From Aquiflexum sp. TKW24L (GTDB taxonomy: Bacteria; Bacteroidota; Bacteroidia; Cytophagales; Cyclobacteriaceae), in assembly GCF_023502205.1 (NCBI RefSeq), contig NZ_JAMFLG010000039.1:1-40703 (forward strand): 40,703 nt of DNA, given 5' to 3'. Positions 1 through 8,666 of this stretch are shown piece by piece; the first letter of the stretch is position 1, and each line of letters begins with the position of its first letter. Position numbers and translations under genes: made by a program. The notes under the pieces were generated by a model. The model searched no databases. It had not been told where the DNA came from and saw only the letters and a list, made by a program, of their open reading frames with translations.

Positions 1-46
1 TTTTATATCAATTTTTTTTACCAAAATCTAAAGAGGTAATCTGAAC

Positions 47-101
47 TCACCTTTTACCTTTCACCTCTTACCACTAACCTATTTCCTCTAACCTCTCACC
101 A
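47..101 (+). repeat. C-rich low-complexity tract downstream of glmS, same family as 39415-39477
   Basis: Shares TCACCTTTTACCTT (47-60; 39420-39433) and CACCTCTTACCAC (62-74; 39463-39475) in the same order, then continues as ACCTCTCACCAC-like units up to the glmS stop region. Confidence 0.7.
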
Positions 102-103
102 CT

Positions 104-1945
104 TTACTCCACCGTCACCGACTTCGCCAGATTCCTTGGCTGATCGACATTGCAGCCTCTCATGACTGCGATGTGGTAAGAAAGCTGTTGCAATGGCACC
201 ACTGCAATCAACGGAACAAAGGCTTCTTCGGTATCAGGGATTTCAATCACGTGATCCGCAAGGCCTCTTACGGTCGTATCACCTTCGGTGACCACAGCAA
301 TGATTTTGCCTTTTCGGGCTTTCACTTCCTGGATATTGCTGACTACTTTATCATAGGAACTGTCTTTGGTAGCAATGAACACAACAGGCATTTCCGCATC
401 AATCAAGGCAATAGGGCCATGTTTCATCTCTGCGGCAGGATAACCTTCCGCATGGATGTAAGAAATTTCTTTCAGTTTCAATGCACCTTCCAATGCTACC
501 GGGAAGTTATACCCTCTTCCCAAATACAGGAAGTTGCGGGAATCTTTGTACTCGGCTGCAATGACTTTGATTTTATCGTCAAGCTTTAGCGCCCTTTCGA
601 CTTTGGATGGAATGGTAGCCAATTCATTCAACAAATGCATGTACCGCGTTTCGGACAAAGTCCCTCTCTGATAACCCAATTTCAAGGCCATCATCGTCAA
701 AACAGAAATCTGAGCCGTAAACGCCTTGGTGGAGGCTACTCCGATTTCAGGTCCTGCGTGGGTATATGAACCGGCGTGTGTTGCTCTAGGGATCGATGAC
801 CCAACGACATTACATACTCCGAAGATGGTAGCACCCTTAGATTTTGCCAATTCGATGGCAGCCAAAGTATCGGCTGTTTCCCCTGATTGGGAAATGGCAA
901 TCACAAAGTCTTTTTCTGAAATGACTGGATTTCTGTATCTGAATTCAGAAGCATATTCCACTTCCACAGGGATTCTAGCAAATTCCTCAAAAAGGTATTC
1001 CGCTACCAATCCTGCATGCCAAGAGGTTCCGCAAGCAGTGATGATGATCCTATCGGCATTTTGGAACTTGTTCATGTAATCCCTCAATCCACCAAGTACC
1101 AACCTGCCGTTTTTAGCATCCAACCTTCCCCGCATACAATCTGCTATGGATCTTGGCTGCTCGTTGATCTCTTTCAACATGAAATGCTCATAGCCGCCTT
1201 TTTCGATGGCTTCGAGTTCCATTTCCAGTTGGTTGATATATGGATTGGTCTCAACGTTCTCAATGGTTTTGATCTGAAGCTTGTTGTCACGGATGACTGC
1301 GATTTCATAATCATCCAAATAAACCACCTGATTGGTGTATTCAATAATTGGAGTAGCATCAGACGCAAGGAAATACTCATTGTCACCCACACCGATTACT
1401 AAGGGAGAACCTTTTCTAGCTGCAATCAGCGTATCTGGTTCTTCAATATTCATGATGACGATGGCATATGCACCTACCACTTTATGCAAGGCCAATCTCA
1501 CAGCTTCTTCGAGGCTGCAAAAATTATTTGTATAAATATCCTCAATGAATTTGATGAAAACCTCAGAGTCTGTTTCGCTTTGGAATTTGTATCCTTTATT
1601 GATCAGGTCAGTCTTGAGCACATCATAATTTTCAATGATACCATTATGGATCATTGCAAATCTCTCATTTGATGAGTAATGGGGATGGGCATTGACATCG
1701 TTGGGTTCACCGTGGGTGGCCCAGCGGGTATGTCCAATACCGATTTTAGAATTAAGATTTTCAAAAGACCCAAGGTGTTTCTCCAATTCGGAAACCTTTC
1801 CTTTTTTCTTATAGATACTAAGACCGTCTAATCCGAGCAAAGCAACGCCTGCGCTGTCATAGCCACGGTACTCTAATCTTTTAAGGCCTTTGATGATGAT
1901 TGGTAGGGCTTCTTGTTGCCCTACATAAGCGACTATTCCACACAT
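104..1945 (-). CDS. glmS: Glutamine--fructose-6-phosphate aminotransferase (isomerising)
   Basis: Makes glucosamine-6-phosphate from fructose-6-phosphate and glutamine, the first step toward UDP-GlcNAc for peptidoglycan and lipid A; cytosolic. The protein starts MCGIVAYVG, so Cys2 becomes the N-terminal nucleophile of the glutaminase domain (about residues 1-220). Two SIS sugar-isomerase domains follow (about 290-430 and 460-600), with the motif GTSWHAG near the first and an EMKHGP motif in the second. It ends with the family-typical DQPRNLAKSVTVE tail. At 613 aa it is full length. It is transcribed alone on the minus strand from a short leader that holds a TAnnTTTG box. No glmS ribozyme is visible in the 120-nt leader. 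Confidence 0.97.
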   Translation of the reverse strand: MCGIVAYVGQQEALPIIIKGLKRLEYRGYDSAGVALLGLDGLSIYKKKGKVSELEKHLGSFENLNSKIGIGHTRWATHGEPNDVNAHPHYSSNERFAMIHNGIIENYDVLKTDLINKGYKFQSETDSEVFIKFIEDIYTNNFCSLEEAVRLALHKVVGAYAIVIMNIEEPDTLIAARKGSPLVIGVGDNEYFLASDATPIIEYTNQVVYLDDYEIAVIRDNKLQIKTIENVETNPYINQLEMELEAIEKGGYEHFMLKEINEQPRSIADCMRGRLDAKNGRLVLGGLRDYMNKFQNADRIIITACGTSWHAGLVAEYLFEEFARIPVEVEYASEFRYRNPVISEKDFVIAISQSGETADTLAAIELAKSKGATIFGVCNVVGSSIPRATHAGSYTHAGPEIGVASTKAFTAQISVLTMMALKLGYQRGTLSETRYMHLLNELATIPSKVERALKLDDKIKVIAAEYKDSRNFLYLGRGYNFPVALEGALKLKEISYIHAEGYPAAEMKHGPIALIDAEMPVVFIATKDSSYDKVVSNIQEVKARKGKIIAVVTEGDTTVRGLADHVIEIPDTEEAFVPLIAVVPLQQLSYHIAVMRGCNVDQPRNLAKSVTVE

Positions 1946-1964
1946 AGATAAAAATTTAACATCT

Positions 1965-1972
1965 CAAATGTA
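1965..1972 (-). promoter_or_regulatory. Probable -7 element of the glmS promoter
   Basis: The minus strand reads TACATTTG, a match to the Bacteroidota -7 consensus TAnnTTTG, ending 20 nt before the glmS start codon. The -33 position 19 nt upstream is only T-rich and has no clear TTTG, so this is a half-supported promoter. Confidence 0.4.
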
Positions 1973-2066
1973 TGATTTTTAGAATTATCTAAAAAATTCC
2001 TGCTAAAAAAATAAGCTTCCTTAAAATAAACTGAAATAACACAAGACTTCTTTAAAATCTATTCTT

Positions 2067-3422
2067 CTACAAAGATCTGCTTCTCGAATAAAAGATTTTC
2101 AGTTTGATGGTGTTTTGCCTGACTACATATTCTTTCAGATTTATTCTAAAATCTTGTGTAATTGTTTGGGTCTGTCTATTTACAAATCCCGGTATCAACA
2201 AATAATCAGTACGTTTTATCTTTTTCCTATAAACGGCATTAATATGAGAAGTGAGTTGTTGGCTGTAAGAGTTTTGGGTATTTGTAAGAAAAAGGTGGGC
2301 GGCACTATATGTAAAAGCAGGTTCGCTAGTAACTGGATCAACCTGTGGACCCCCATCAGGTTGTACAATCATTGGAAAATCATCTTTTCTAAGCAGAATT
2401 CGGTTGGATTCGTTGGTAAAATAGGGAATTAATGTTAACGGGGATTCAATTAAACTAAAATCAACTAATGGCCCCATCTCAAGCGTCACTTGATTAAAGT
2501 TAACATTGGATAACGTGTCCAGAAAAATATCAAGAGGACTTAAATCAAGTTTAACCTGAAGCCCCATCGTTGCCTTTGAGCCCAAAAACTCCGGTAATTT
2601 ATATGCCCGATTCTTTTCAGTAACCACTTCCAATGGAGTCCCGCTTGGGTCGTTGATGACTTGGCTAAAATGTCTCGCCAAATTGAAATTGATCCCGGTC
2701 GCAATTGGATAAGACCTGGAAACGGTATCCCCCTCGTTTTTGAAATAGAAGATAAAACCTGTATTGTTTCCCACATTTGTACTGAACCCAACATTTTCCC
2801 CTTCTTCAGCTCTAAATGCCAAGCCTGGGAGAAATTGTCTGAATGCAAATATGTCTTGGAAATACCTGCCGTCTTTCAGTTCTGAAAAAATTTCCTGAGT
2901 CAAGGCATTGTTGATTTTTGTGGATACGATTGTGTCCTGCCTGTTGGTAAAATCAAAAGAAGCGCTAAATAAAGGGTTTGGATCGTATGCAACACTGCTG
3001 AAATTGAAATAATTTACATCCTGAATCTGTTCAGTAAGCAGATGGATATTTATGGTCTTGGGATTTATGGTATCGGATGTCAGCACTTCCCTCATATTGA
3101 TTAGAAATCTGACAGAGTCCAGGACAGCAGTTGCCGTTGGCCTAGCAATATCTCTATTAAAAAAGAGTCGCGAGTATCCAATACTTTCAGTTTTTCCAAA
3201 AAAATCACTTTCCTCGTTTCCAAATACCAACACTCCGCTATTGGTGGTGCTTATGGAATCCTGTAGGACTACAGAAGCAGACAGGGGTATTTCTATGTAG
3301 AATACCCCTATCTGATTGTTTTCCGGATCTAGTTCCAATCCAATATTGGAGGGATCCTCACAGGAAGTTGCAATGGTAAGAACAATGAATAATATAGCGG
3401 TCAGTTTAGCCGACCAAGTCAT
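2067..3422 (-). CDS. DUF4270-type outer-surface lipoprotein
   Basis: A predicted lipoprotein of about 451 aa, resembling the DUF4270 family of Bacteroidota; function unknown. I place the start at the ATG ending at 3422 because it is followed by a clean lipoprotein signal (TAILFIVLTIATSC, lipobox Cys at residue 21). The open frame extends 38 codons further upstream, but that part lies inside the preceding gene. The mature part is beta-rich with many short Ser/Thr/Asn strands and no catalytic motif that I recognise. Its first 17 nt overlap the end of the glycogen-synthase-like gene, which points to translational coupling in a two-gene unit. My recollection is that this pair next to panCD is common in Bacteroidota. 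Confidence 0.8.
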   Translation of the reverse strand: MTWSAKLTAILFIVLTIATSCEDPSNIGLELDPENNQIGVFYIEIPLSASVVLQDSISTTNSGVLVFGNEESDFFGKTESIGYSRLFFNRDIARPTATAVLDSVRFLINMREVLTSDTINPKTINIHLLTEQIQDVNYFNFSSVAYDPNPLFSASFDFTNRQDTIVSTKINNALTQEIFSELKDGRYFQDIFAFRQFLPGLAFRAEEGENVGFSTNVGNNTGFIFYFKNEGDTVSRSYPIATGINFNLARHFSQVINDPSGTPLEVVTEKNRAYKLPEFLGSKATMGLQVKLDLSPLDIFLDTLSNVNFNQVTLEMGPLVDFSLIESPLTLIPYFTNESNRILLRKDDFPMIVQPDGGPQVDPVTSEPAFTYSAAHLFLTNTQNSYSQQLTSHINAVYRKKIKRTDYLLIPGFVNRQTQTITQDFRINLKEYVVRQNTIKLKIFYSRSRSL

Positions 3423-4215
3423 TATAGATGTTGTAATAACTTTCAAAAAGTTTCTCTTCTTCGCTGTTAATCTCACACTGTTTTTCTTTAGAGCACTCCT
3501 CGATGAGTTTGCTGAGGTTTTCGGATATGTCTTCACTTTTGATCACTACGTCGGCATATTCCATTCCTATCTTGAGGAAGCCTTCGTAATCTTTTGACTT
3601 GAGTGGTGCTAATATGGCATCATCAATATCCACCATTTTAACTTTTTCAAACAAATCGTCGCCAAATTTATGGGTAAATCCGGTATTGTAAATAGCAAAC
3701 ACCGATTTTGTATCCTTAAAGAGTGGCTCGTTTTTGTAGGTCGTCTTTAAGTACATTGGAATCAGACTCGTCATCCAATCATTGCAATGTACAACATCAG
3801 GCGCCCAACCTAATTTTTTTACTGTTTCTATGACACCTTTGCAAAAGAAAATTGCTCTTTCGTCATTGTCTTCATAGAATTTTTCATGCTTGTCATGAAA
3901 CACACTTTTTCTTTGGAAGTAATCTTCATTATCAATGAAGTATACCTGAAGCTTGGCATTTGGAATGGAGGCAACCTTGATAATCAAGGGTTTCTCTTCC
4001 TCTCCTACGGCAATGTTGATCCCGGACAACCTCACTACTTCATGCAATCTGTTCTTTCTTTCATTGATGAGCCCAAATCGCGGCACAAGAATACGGATTT
4101 CCATTCCCATTTCCTGCATAGCCTGAGGCAATGCTCTTACGAAATTGGCCACCTCTGAGGTCTGTAGAAACGGATTGATTTCGCTTGCAACGTAGAGAAT
4201 ACGGAGTTTAGACAT
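3406..4215 (-). CDS. Glycogen/starch-synthase-like protein, GT5 N-terminal domain only
   Basis: A 269-aa protein starting MSKLRILYVASEINPF, matching the N-terminal Rossmann half of GT5 glycogen synthases (WAPDVVHCNDWMTSLIPMYL corresponds to the usual HxHDW segment). Two features argue against a working synthase. The ADP-glucose-binding KTGG loop, expected just after the first strand, reads LQTSEVANF. The whole C-terminal nucleotide-sugar domain is also missing, since full enzymes are about 480 aa. The frame is intact, so this looks like a retained short protein rather than fresh decay. The start at 4215 is preferred over an upstream in-frame codon at 4302 because it gives the family N-terminus. 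The gene overlaps the DUF4270 gene by 17 nt and is divergent from panC. A regulatory or binding role is inference. Confidence 0.8.
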   Translation of the reverse strand: MSKLRILYVASEINPFLQTSEVANFVRALPQAMQEMGMEIRILVPRFGLINERKNRLHEVVRLSGINIAVGEEEKPLIIKVASIPNAKLQVYFIDNEDYFQRKSVFHDKHEKFYEDNDERAIFFCKGVIETVKKLGWAPDVVHCNDWMTSLIPMYLKTTYKNEPLFKDTKSVFAIYNTGFTHKFGDDLFEKVKMVDIDDAILAPLKSKDYEGFLKIGMEYADVVIKSEDISENLSKLIEECSKEKQCEINSEEEKLFESYYNIYNDLVG

Positions 4216-4250
4216 ACCTTGTTGAGTTTTGTTGAGTGATAATAAACGCA

Positions 4251-4258
4251 CAAATATA
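4251..4258 (-). promoter_or_regulatory. Probable -7 element for the GT5-like/DUF4270 unit
   Basis: The minus strand reads TATATTTG (TAnnTTTG) 36 nt before the start codon. The -33 position 19 nt further upstream reads AATG, a weak match to TTTG. Confidence 0.45.
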
Positions 4259-4279
4259 CAAAAAAAAAGCGGTAAATCC

Positions 4280-4309
4280 ATTGTATTTCTAAGGAATAAC
4301 ATAGTTTTG
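4280..4309 (+). promoter_or_regulatory. Probable panC-panD promoter
   Basis: ATTG at 4280-4283, an 18-nt spacer and TAGTTTTG at 4302-4309 fit the Bacteroidota consensus (TTTG, about 19 nt, TAnnTTTG). Transcription would start near 4316, about 25 nt before the panC GTG codon. Confidence 0.5.
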
Positions 4310-4341
4310 CCTCTATTTTACATTCGCAAAGTACAAAAATA

Positions 4342-5190
4342 GTGTATATCCTTAGGACCAAAGAAGAGGTAAACTACAACCTTCAAATTCTCCCAAAAAG
4401 CAATAAAACAATTGGTTTAGTACCCACAATGGGGGCGTTACATCAAGGACATTTGGAATTGGTCAAAATCGCAAAACAAAATTCTGCGTATGTGGTAGTG
4501 TCGATTTTTATAAATCCTACACAATTCAACAATCAGGAAGACTTTGAAAAGTACCCCAAAACTTTGGATAAAGACTTGGAATTGTTGCATAAATCCGGGG
4601 TAGATTACCTTTTTATGCCTGATACAGTGGAAATATATCCTTCCAGACCGACGCTTTCCATTGATTTTGGACATTTGGATAAAATATTGGAAGGATCTTT
4701 CCGGCCGGGCCATTTTAATGGAGTAGGAATCGTCGTTTCCAAGCTGTTAAATATTGTTAAACCCAATATTGCTTTCTTTGGGCAAAAGGATTTACAACAA
4801 GTCGCAATCATAAAGAGGCTTGTCGAGGACTTTTCATTTGATGTCAAAATCAATGTCGTCCCGACAGTGAGGGAAGAAGATGGGATGGCCCTTTCGTCCC
4901 GCAACCTCCGGCTTGATCCTGAATCGAGACAATCAGCAAGGATTATTTCCAAGGCATTATTTTTTGCAAAATCAGAACTTTTAGCAGGCAATTCTTGGTT
5001 AAGCATCCGAAAAAAGGTAAACCAGATGTTTGAATCTGAGCCACAAGCGAAATTGGAATACTTCGAAATGGTAACTTCTGATTCCTTTCATATATTAGAT
5101 AGTATCGGAAATGAAAGGAATGTCTCAATCTGCGCAGCTGCTTATATCTCCGATATCAGGTTGATCGACAACATTTCCATATTTGATTAA
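4342..5190 (+). CDS. panC: Pantothenate synthetase
   Basis: ATP-dependent condensation of pantoate with beta-alanine to pantothenate, the last step of vitamin B5 synthesis; cytosolic. The 282-aa protein has the nucleotidyltransferase signature PTMGALHQGHLELV (residues about 28-41, with the HxGH motif), the pantoate-binding stretch FFGQKDLQQVAIIKRLV and the KMSKS-like loop DGMALSSRN. The start is GTG at 4342, chosen because MYILRTKEEV aligns with family N-termini and no ATG lies before the catalytic motif. It is followed after 21 nt by panD, which makes the beta-alanine it uses. Confidence 0.96.
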   Translation: MYILRTKEEVNYNLQILPKSNKTIGLVPTMGALHQGHLELVKIAKQNSAYVVVSIFINPTQFNNQEDFEKYPKTLDKDLELLHKSGVDYLFMPDTVEIYPSRPTLSIDFGHLDKILEGSFRPGHFNGVGIVVSKLLNIVKPNIAFFGQKDLQQVAIIKRLVEDFSFDVKINVVPTVREEDGMALSSRNLRLDPESRQSARIISKALFFAKSELLAGNSWLSIRKKVNQMFESEPQAKLEYFEMVTSDSFHILDSIGNERNVSICAAAYISDIRLIDNISIFD

Positions 5191-5211
5191 ATTTGCGCAA
5201 AATTCCCCAAC

Positions 5212-5559
5212 ATGCATATTCAGGTTTTAAAATCAAAAATCCACCGAGTAAAAATTACCCAAGCAGAATTACATTATGTCGGCAGTATTACCATTGATGA
5301 AGACATCTTGGATGCAGCCAATATGATTGAAAATGAAAAAGTTGCTATTGTCAATATCAACAACGGGGAGCGTATGGAGACTTATATCATCAAAGGGGAG
5401 AGAGGAAGCGGAATGGTCTGTCTCAATGGTCCTGCAGCTAGAAAAGCGCAGGTTGGTGATATTGTCATTGTCATTTCCTATGCTTCTATGGATTTTGAGG
5501 AAGCCAAAAAACACAAACCGGTCATCGTGTTTCCAGATGACCATAATAAACTGATCTAA
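5212..5559 (+). CDS. panD: Aspartate 1-decarboxylase proenzyme
   Basis: Decarboxylates L-aspartate to beta-alanine for PanC. It is a pyruvoyl enzyme that cleaves itself between Gly24 and Ser25; the sequence [10 protein letters not shown] puts G24-S25 exactly there. Residue Tyr58 and the segment around Asn72 ([13 protein letters not shown]) are in the expected places. At 115 aa it has the usual length. It is the second gene of the panC-panD-flippase-like operon; the next start codon lies 2 nt after its stop. Confidence 0.96.
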   Translation: MHIQVLKSKIHRVKITQAELHYVGSITIDEDILDAANMIENEKVAIVNINNGERMETYIIKGERGSGMVCLNGPAARKAQVGDIVIVISYASMDFEEAKKHKPVIVFPDDHNKLI

Positions 5560-5561
5560 AG

Positions 5562-6563
5562 GTGAAGTTAAACCTCAAACAATGGATACAGGTAGCAATA
5601 TCGCTGATAGTGGCTGTCTGGATTTTTTGGTTCTTGTACAAAGACATCAGTCTCGATAGTCTTTTGAATTCAGTTTCTGAGGCCTCCTTCCTTTTGATAG
5701 GCATTTCTATTTTGGTTACAATCCTTGGATTTTGGCTACGAGCGTGGCGGTGGGTACTACTCATCGATGCAGAGGGGAAAAATAAAACTCCAACTTCCAG
5801 GGCCTTTTGGGCGTTGATGGTTGGCTATTTGACCAATATGCTCGTGCCAAGAGCTGGGGAATTGGCTCGCTGTGGGGTTCTGGTAAAGACTGAGGGGGCA
5901 CAAATGGGCAAATTGTTTGGAACAGTTATTTTGGAAAGAACTGTTGATCTTCTTTTTTTGGTATTGACCATATTCTTAGCCTTCGTTATAGAAAGGAATA
6001 TATTTATCCATCTTTTTTCAGAACTAGTATCTGTAGAAACTTTGGGAGATAAAATAACCAAAAACCTGCCACTTCTAATTGGAGGTCTATTGGTACTAGC
6101 CATTTTCTTTTATTTTGCATTTCTGAAATACAGAGAAAGCAATATTTTTAAAAAATTGAGACACTTTGCCCGGGATTTGGTAAAAGGCATCATCAGCATC
6201 CGACAAGTGAGAAATCAATCTGGATTTTGGGGAAGTTCATTAGCGATCTGGGTGATTTATTATATTACCCTTGTTTTGGTGGCTTGGGCCATACCTTCGA
6301 CTGCCAACTTGTCACTGAGTTCTCTCCTAATGGTAATGGTGATGGGAAGTATTGGCATGGTTGCCCCTGTTCAGGGGGGGATTGGAACCTTTCATGCATT
6401 GGTGGCCTTTATTTTGATAGCATATGGTTTGAGTGAGGAAGAAGGGAAAATATTCGCAGTAATCGTCCATAGCAGTCAGGTTGTGACTATAGTGGTTTTG
6501 GGATTGGTGTCACTCGGTATTTTCTTTAAAATAACTTCCAATAAAGAACCCAAATCTTCTTAA
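5562..6563 (+). CDS. Lysylphosphatidylglycerol synthase TM-region (UPF0104/LPG flippase-like) membrane protein
   Basis: A 333-aa integral membrane protein with about eight hydrophobic segments, the membrane half of MprF-like proteins without the aminoacyl-transferase half. Recognisable family features are the segment LVPRAGELARCGVLVKTEG (about residues 93-111) and the late glycine-rich GMVAPVQGGIGTFHALVAF. Its substrate is not known; flipping or binding of a lipid is inference from the family. The start is GTG at 5562, 2 nt after the panD stop, so it is probably translationally coupled to panD. That linkage to pantothenate synthesis has no obvious metabolic reason. Confidence 0.85.
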   Translation: MKLNLKQWIQVAISLIVAVWIFWFLYKDISLDSLLNSVSEASFLLIGISILVTILGFWLRAWRWVLLIDAEGKNKTPTSRAFWALMVGYLTNMLVPRAGELARCGVLVKTEGAQMGKLFGTVILERTVDLLFLVLTIFLAFVIERNIFIHLFSELVSVETLGDKITKNLPLLIGGLLVLAIFFYFAFLKYRESNIFKKLRHFARDLVKGIISIRQVRNQSGFWGSSLAIWVIYYITLVLVAWAIPSTANLSLSSLLMVMVMGSIGMVAPVQGGIGTFHALVAFILIAYGLSEEEGKIFAVIVHSSQVVTIVVLGLVSLGIFFKITSNKEPKSS

Positions 6564-6596
6564 ATTTCGTAAACACTAAGCAAAAAATAAAAAACT

Positions 6597-7283
6597 ATGA
6601 TTATTCTAATTGTCGTTGTCTTCGCAGTACTTGGATATGTAGTCAGCTCAAAGCTGAAAAGCAAATTCAAAAAGTATTCACAGACTCCATTGATGGCAAA
6701 TCTTTCAGGTAAGGAAATTGCCGAATTGATGTTGGCAGATAATAATATCCACGACGTCAAAGTGGTCTCTGTGGAAGGTCAGCTTACTGACCATTACAAT
6801 CCAATGAACAAAACGGTCAACCTTAGCCCTGACGTTTTCTATGGTAGAAATGCGGCAGCGGCTGCGGTCTCCTCACACGAATGTGGTCACGCAGTGCAGC
6901 ACGCACGTTCTTATGCATGGCTCAACCTCCGTTCAGCAATGGTGCCTGTCCAAAATATAAGCGGTAAAATATTAAACATCGTCTTGATAGCCTCCTTGTT
7001 GGGAGGAGCGTTTATGGGACTTCCTTATGAATTTGTCGGATACATCGTTGTCGGTTCTTATGGTGTCATGACGCTTTTCACCTTGGTTACACTTCCGGTG
7101 GAATTTGATGCAAGTAATAGGGCCTTGGCTTGGGTGAAACAAAGAAATATTGTCACTCCTTCCGAGTTCGAAATGTCTAAGGATGCTTTGAAATGGGCAG
7201 CAATGACTTATGTGGTAGCAGCTCTTGCAGCCCTGACCACATTGGCTTACTACATTTTCATTTTCTTTGGAAACAGAGATTAA
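6597..7283 (+). CDS. Membrane zinc metallopeptidase, YugP/Zn_peptidase_2 family
   Basis: A 228-aa protein with an N-terminal membrane anchor (residues 1-17, then a lysine-rich stretch), a zincin motif HECGHAVQH (His94-Glu95 and His98) and two or three further hydrophobic segments (about 120-165 and 200-222). This arrangement matches the YugP-type neutral zinc peptidases, whose substrates are unknown. The active site is intact. It starts 33 nt after the flippase-like gene and is followed by a strong hairpin terminator. Confidence 0.88.
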   Translation: MIILIVVVFAVLGYVVSSKLKSKFKKYSQTPLMANLSGKEIAELMLADNNIHDVKVVSVEGQLTDHYNPMNKTVNLSPDVFYGRNAAAAAVSSHECGHAVQHARSYAWLNLRSAMVPVQNISGKILNIVLIASLLGGAFMGLPYEFVGYIVVGSYGVMTLFTLVTLPVEFDASNRALAWVKQRNIVTPSEFEMSKDALKWAAMTYVVAALAALTTLAYYIFIFFGNRD

Positions 7284-7314
7284 GGAAACTTAAATTGATC
7301 AAATGAGTTTACAT

Positions 7315-7347
7315 TAAGGGGCAAGAAATTGTCCCTTATTTTTTTTT
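7315..7347 (+). terminator. Intrinsic terminator after the zinc peptidase gene
   Basis: TAAGGGGCAA (7315-7324) pairs with TTGTCCCTTA (7329-7338) across a GAAA loop with one G-U pair, followed by a run of T. Confidence 0.8.
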
Positions 7348-7387
7348 CTTATATATTCCAACCGAAATAATTAACCCAGATATTCTT

Positions 7388-8527
7388 ATGAATTTCGAAT
7401 ACACAGAAGAACACATTGCAGTGAGGGATGCAGCTAGGGAATTTGCACAAATCGAACTTTTACCCGGTGTAATTGACAGAGATACAGAGGGAAGATTTCC
7501 CAAAGAACAGGTCAAAACAATGGGAGAGCTTGGATTCATGGGCATGATGGTAAATCCCAAATATAATGGTGGCGGAATGGACACTGTTTCCTATGTGATT
7601 GCTATGGAAGAGATTTCAAAAATAGATGCCTCTGCGTCAGTGTGTATGTCTGTCAATAATTCTTTGGTGTGTTGGGGATTGGAAAAATATGGTTCTGAAG
7701 AACAAAAAGAAAAGTACCTGACTAGATTGGCTACCGGAGAAATTATTGGTGCATTTTGCTTATCAGAGCCCGAAGCTGGTTCTGATGCTACTTCACAGAA
7801 GACTTCGGCGGAATTGGTAGGAGACCATTATATCCTCAATGGCACAAAAAACTGGATTACAAATGGGAGTTCGGCCTCTGTATATCTCGTCATTGCACAG
7901 ACTGATGCGTCAAAGGGCCATAAGGGAATTTCGGTATTCATTGTAGAAAAAAACCAAGAAGGATTTGTAATTGGAAAAAAAGAAGATAAATTGGGCATCC
8001 GAGGTTCTGACACCCATTCCTTGATGTTTTCTGATGTGAAAGTTCCTATTTCCAATAGAATTGGTCAGGAAGGATTTGGTTTCACCTTCGCTATGGAAAC
8101 ACTCAACGGAGGCAGAATTGGAATAGCTGCACAAGCTTTGGGAATTGCATCTGGTGCTTATGAATTGGCTCTTGCGTATTCCAAGGAGCGAAAAACATTC
8201 GGCAAGCCAATTAGCCAACATCAGGCCATTCAGTTTAAATTGGCAGATATGGCAACCCAGATTGAAGCTGCAAGGCTTCTCGTATTAAAGGCTGCTTGGC
8301 TAAAGGATGAGGGAAAAGATTATGCTTTTGCAAGCGCCATGGCAAAACTCTATGCCTCAGAGGTGGCAATGAATGTGACCATCGAGGCTGTTCAGGTACA
8401 TGGAGGATATGGATACGTCAAAGAATACCATGTTGAGCGGTTGATGCGGGACGCAAAAATTACTCAGATATATGAGGGTACAAGCGAAATTCAAAAAATA
8501 GTCATATCAAGAAGTATAATAAGATAA
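7388..8527 (+). CDS. Acyl-CoA dehydrogenase (short-chain type)
   Basis: FAD-dependent oxidation of an acyl-CoA to the trans-2-enoyl-CoA, passing electrons to ETF. The 379-aa protein has the three family parts: N-terminal helical domain, central beta domain with the FAD-binding AFCLSEPEAGSD and WITNG motifs, and C-terminal helical domain. The signature IYEGTSEIQKIVISR at the end places the catalytic base at Glu363, the position used by short- and medium-chain enzymes. Chain-length preference cannot be read from sequence. It is monocistronic, ending in a hairpin terminator, with an AraC-type regulator next. Confidence 0.93.
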   Translation: MNFEYTEEHIAVRDAAREFAQIELLPGVIDRDTEGRFPKEQVKTMGELGFMGMMVNPKYNGGGMDTVSYVIAMEEISKIDASASVCMSVNNSLVCWGLEKYGSEEQKEKYLTRLATGEIIGAFCLSEPEAGSDATSQKTSAELVGDHYILNGTKNWITNGSSASVYLVIAQTDASKGHKGISVFIVEKNQEGFVIGKKEDKLGIRGSDTHSLMFSDVKVPISNRIGQEGFGFTFAMETLNGGRIGIAAQALGIASGAYELALAYSKERKTFGKPISQHQAIQFKLADMATQIEAARLLVLKAAWLKDEGKDYAFASAMAKLYASEVAMNVTIEAVQVHGGYGYVKEYHVERLMRDAKITQIYEGTSEIQKIVISRSIIR

Positions 8528-8544
8528 TCAAATATAATTCATTG

Positions 8545-8579
8545 AAAAAGGCATAAAATCTATTTTTTATGCCTTTTTT
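8545..8579 (+). terminator. Bidirectional-looking terminator after the acyl-CoA dehydrogenase
   Basis: AAAAAGGCATAAAA (8545-8558) is perfectly complementary to TTTTATGCCTTTTT (8565-8578) with a 6-nt loop and a T-tract. Confidence 0.85.
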
Positions 8580-8666
8580 CTTTTTTATGCAAAAAAATAT
8601 TGAATTATCACCTTGCTTTTAGAAAATTGTGATAGTTTTACACCGCAACCTATAATAACTGCTTTC

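Noticed and set aside
2067-3536. Longer DUF4270 start at 3536
   Set aside because: It would add 38 residues before a good lipoprotein signal peptide and overlap the previous gene by 131 nt.
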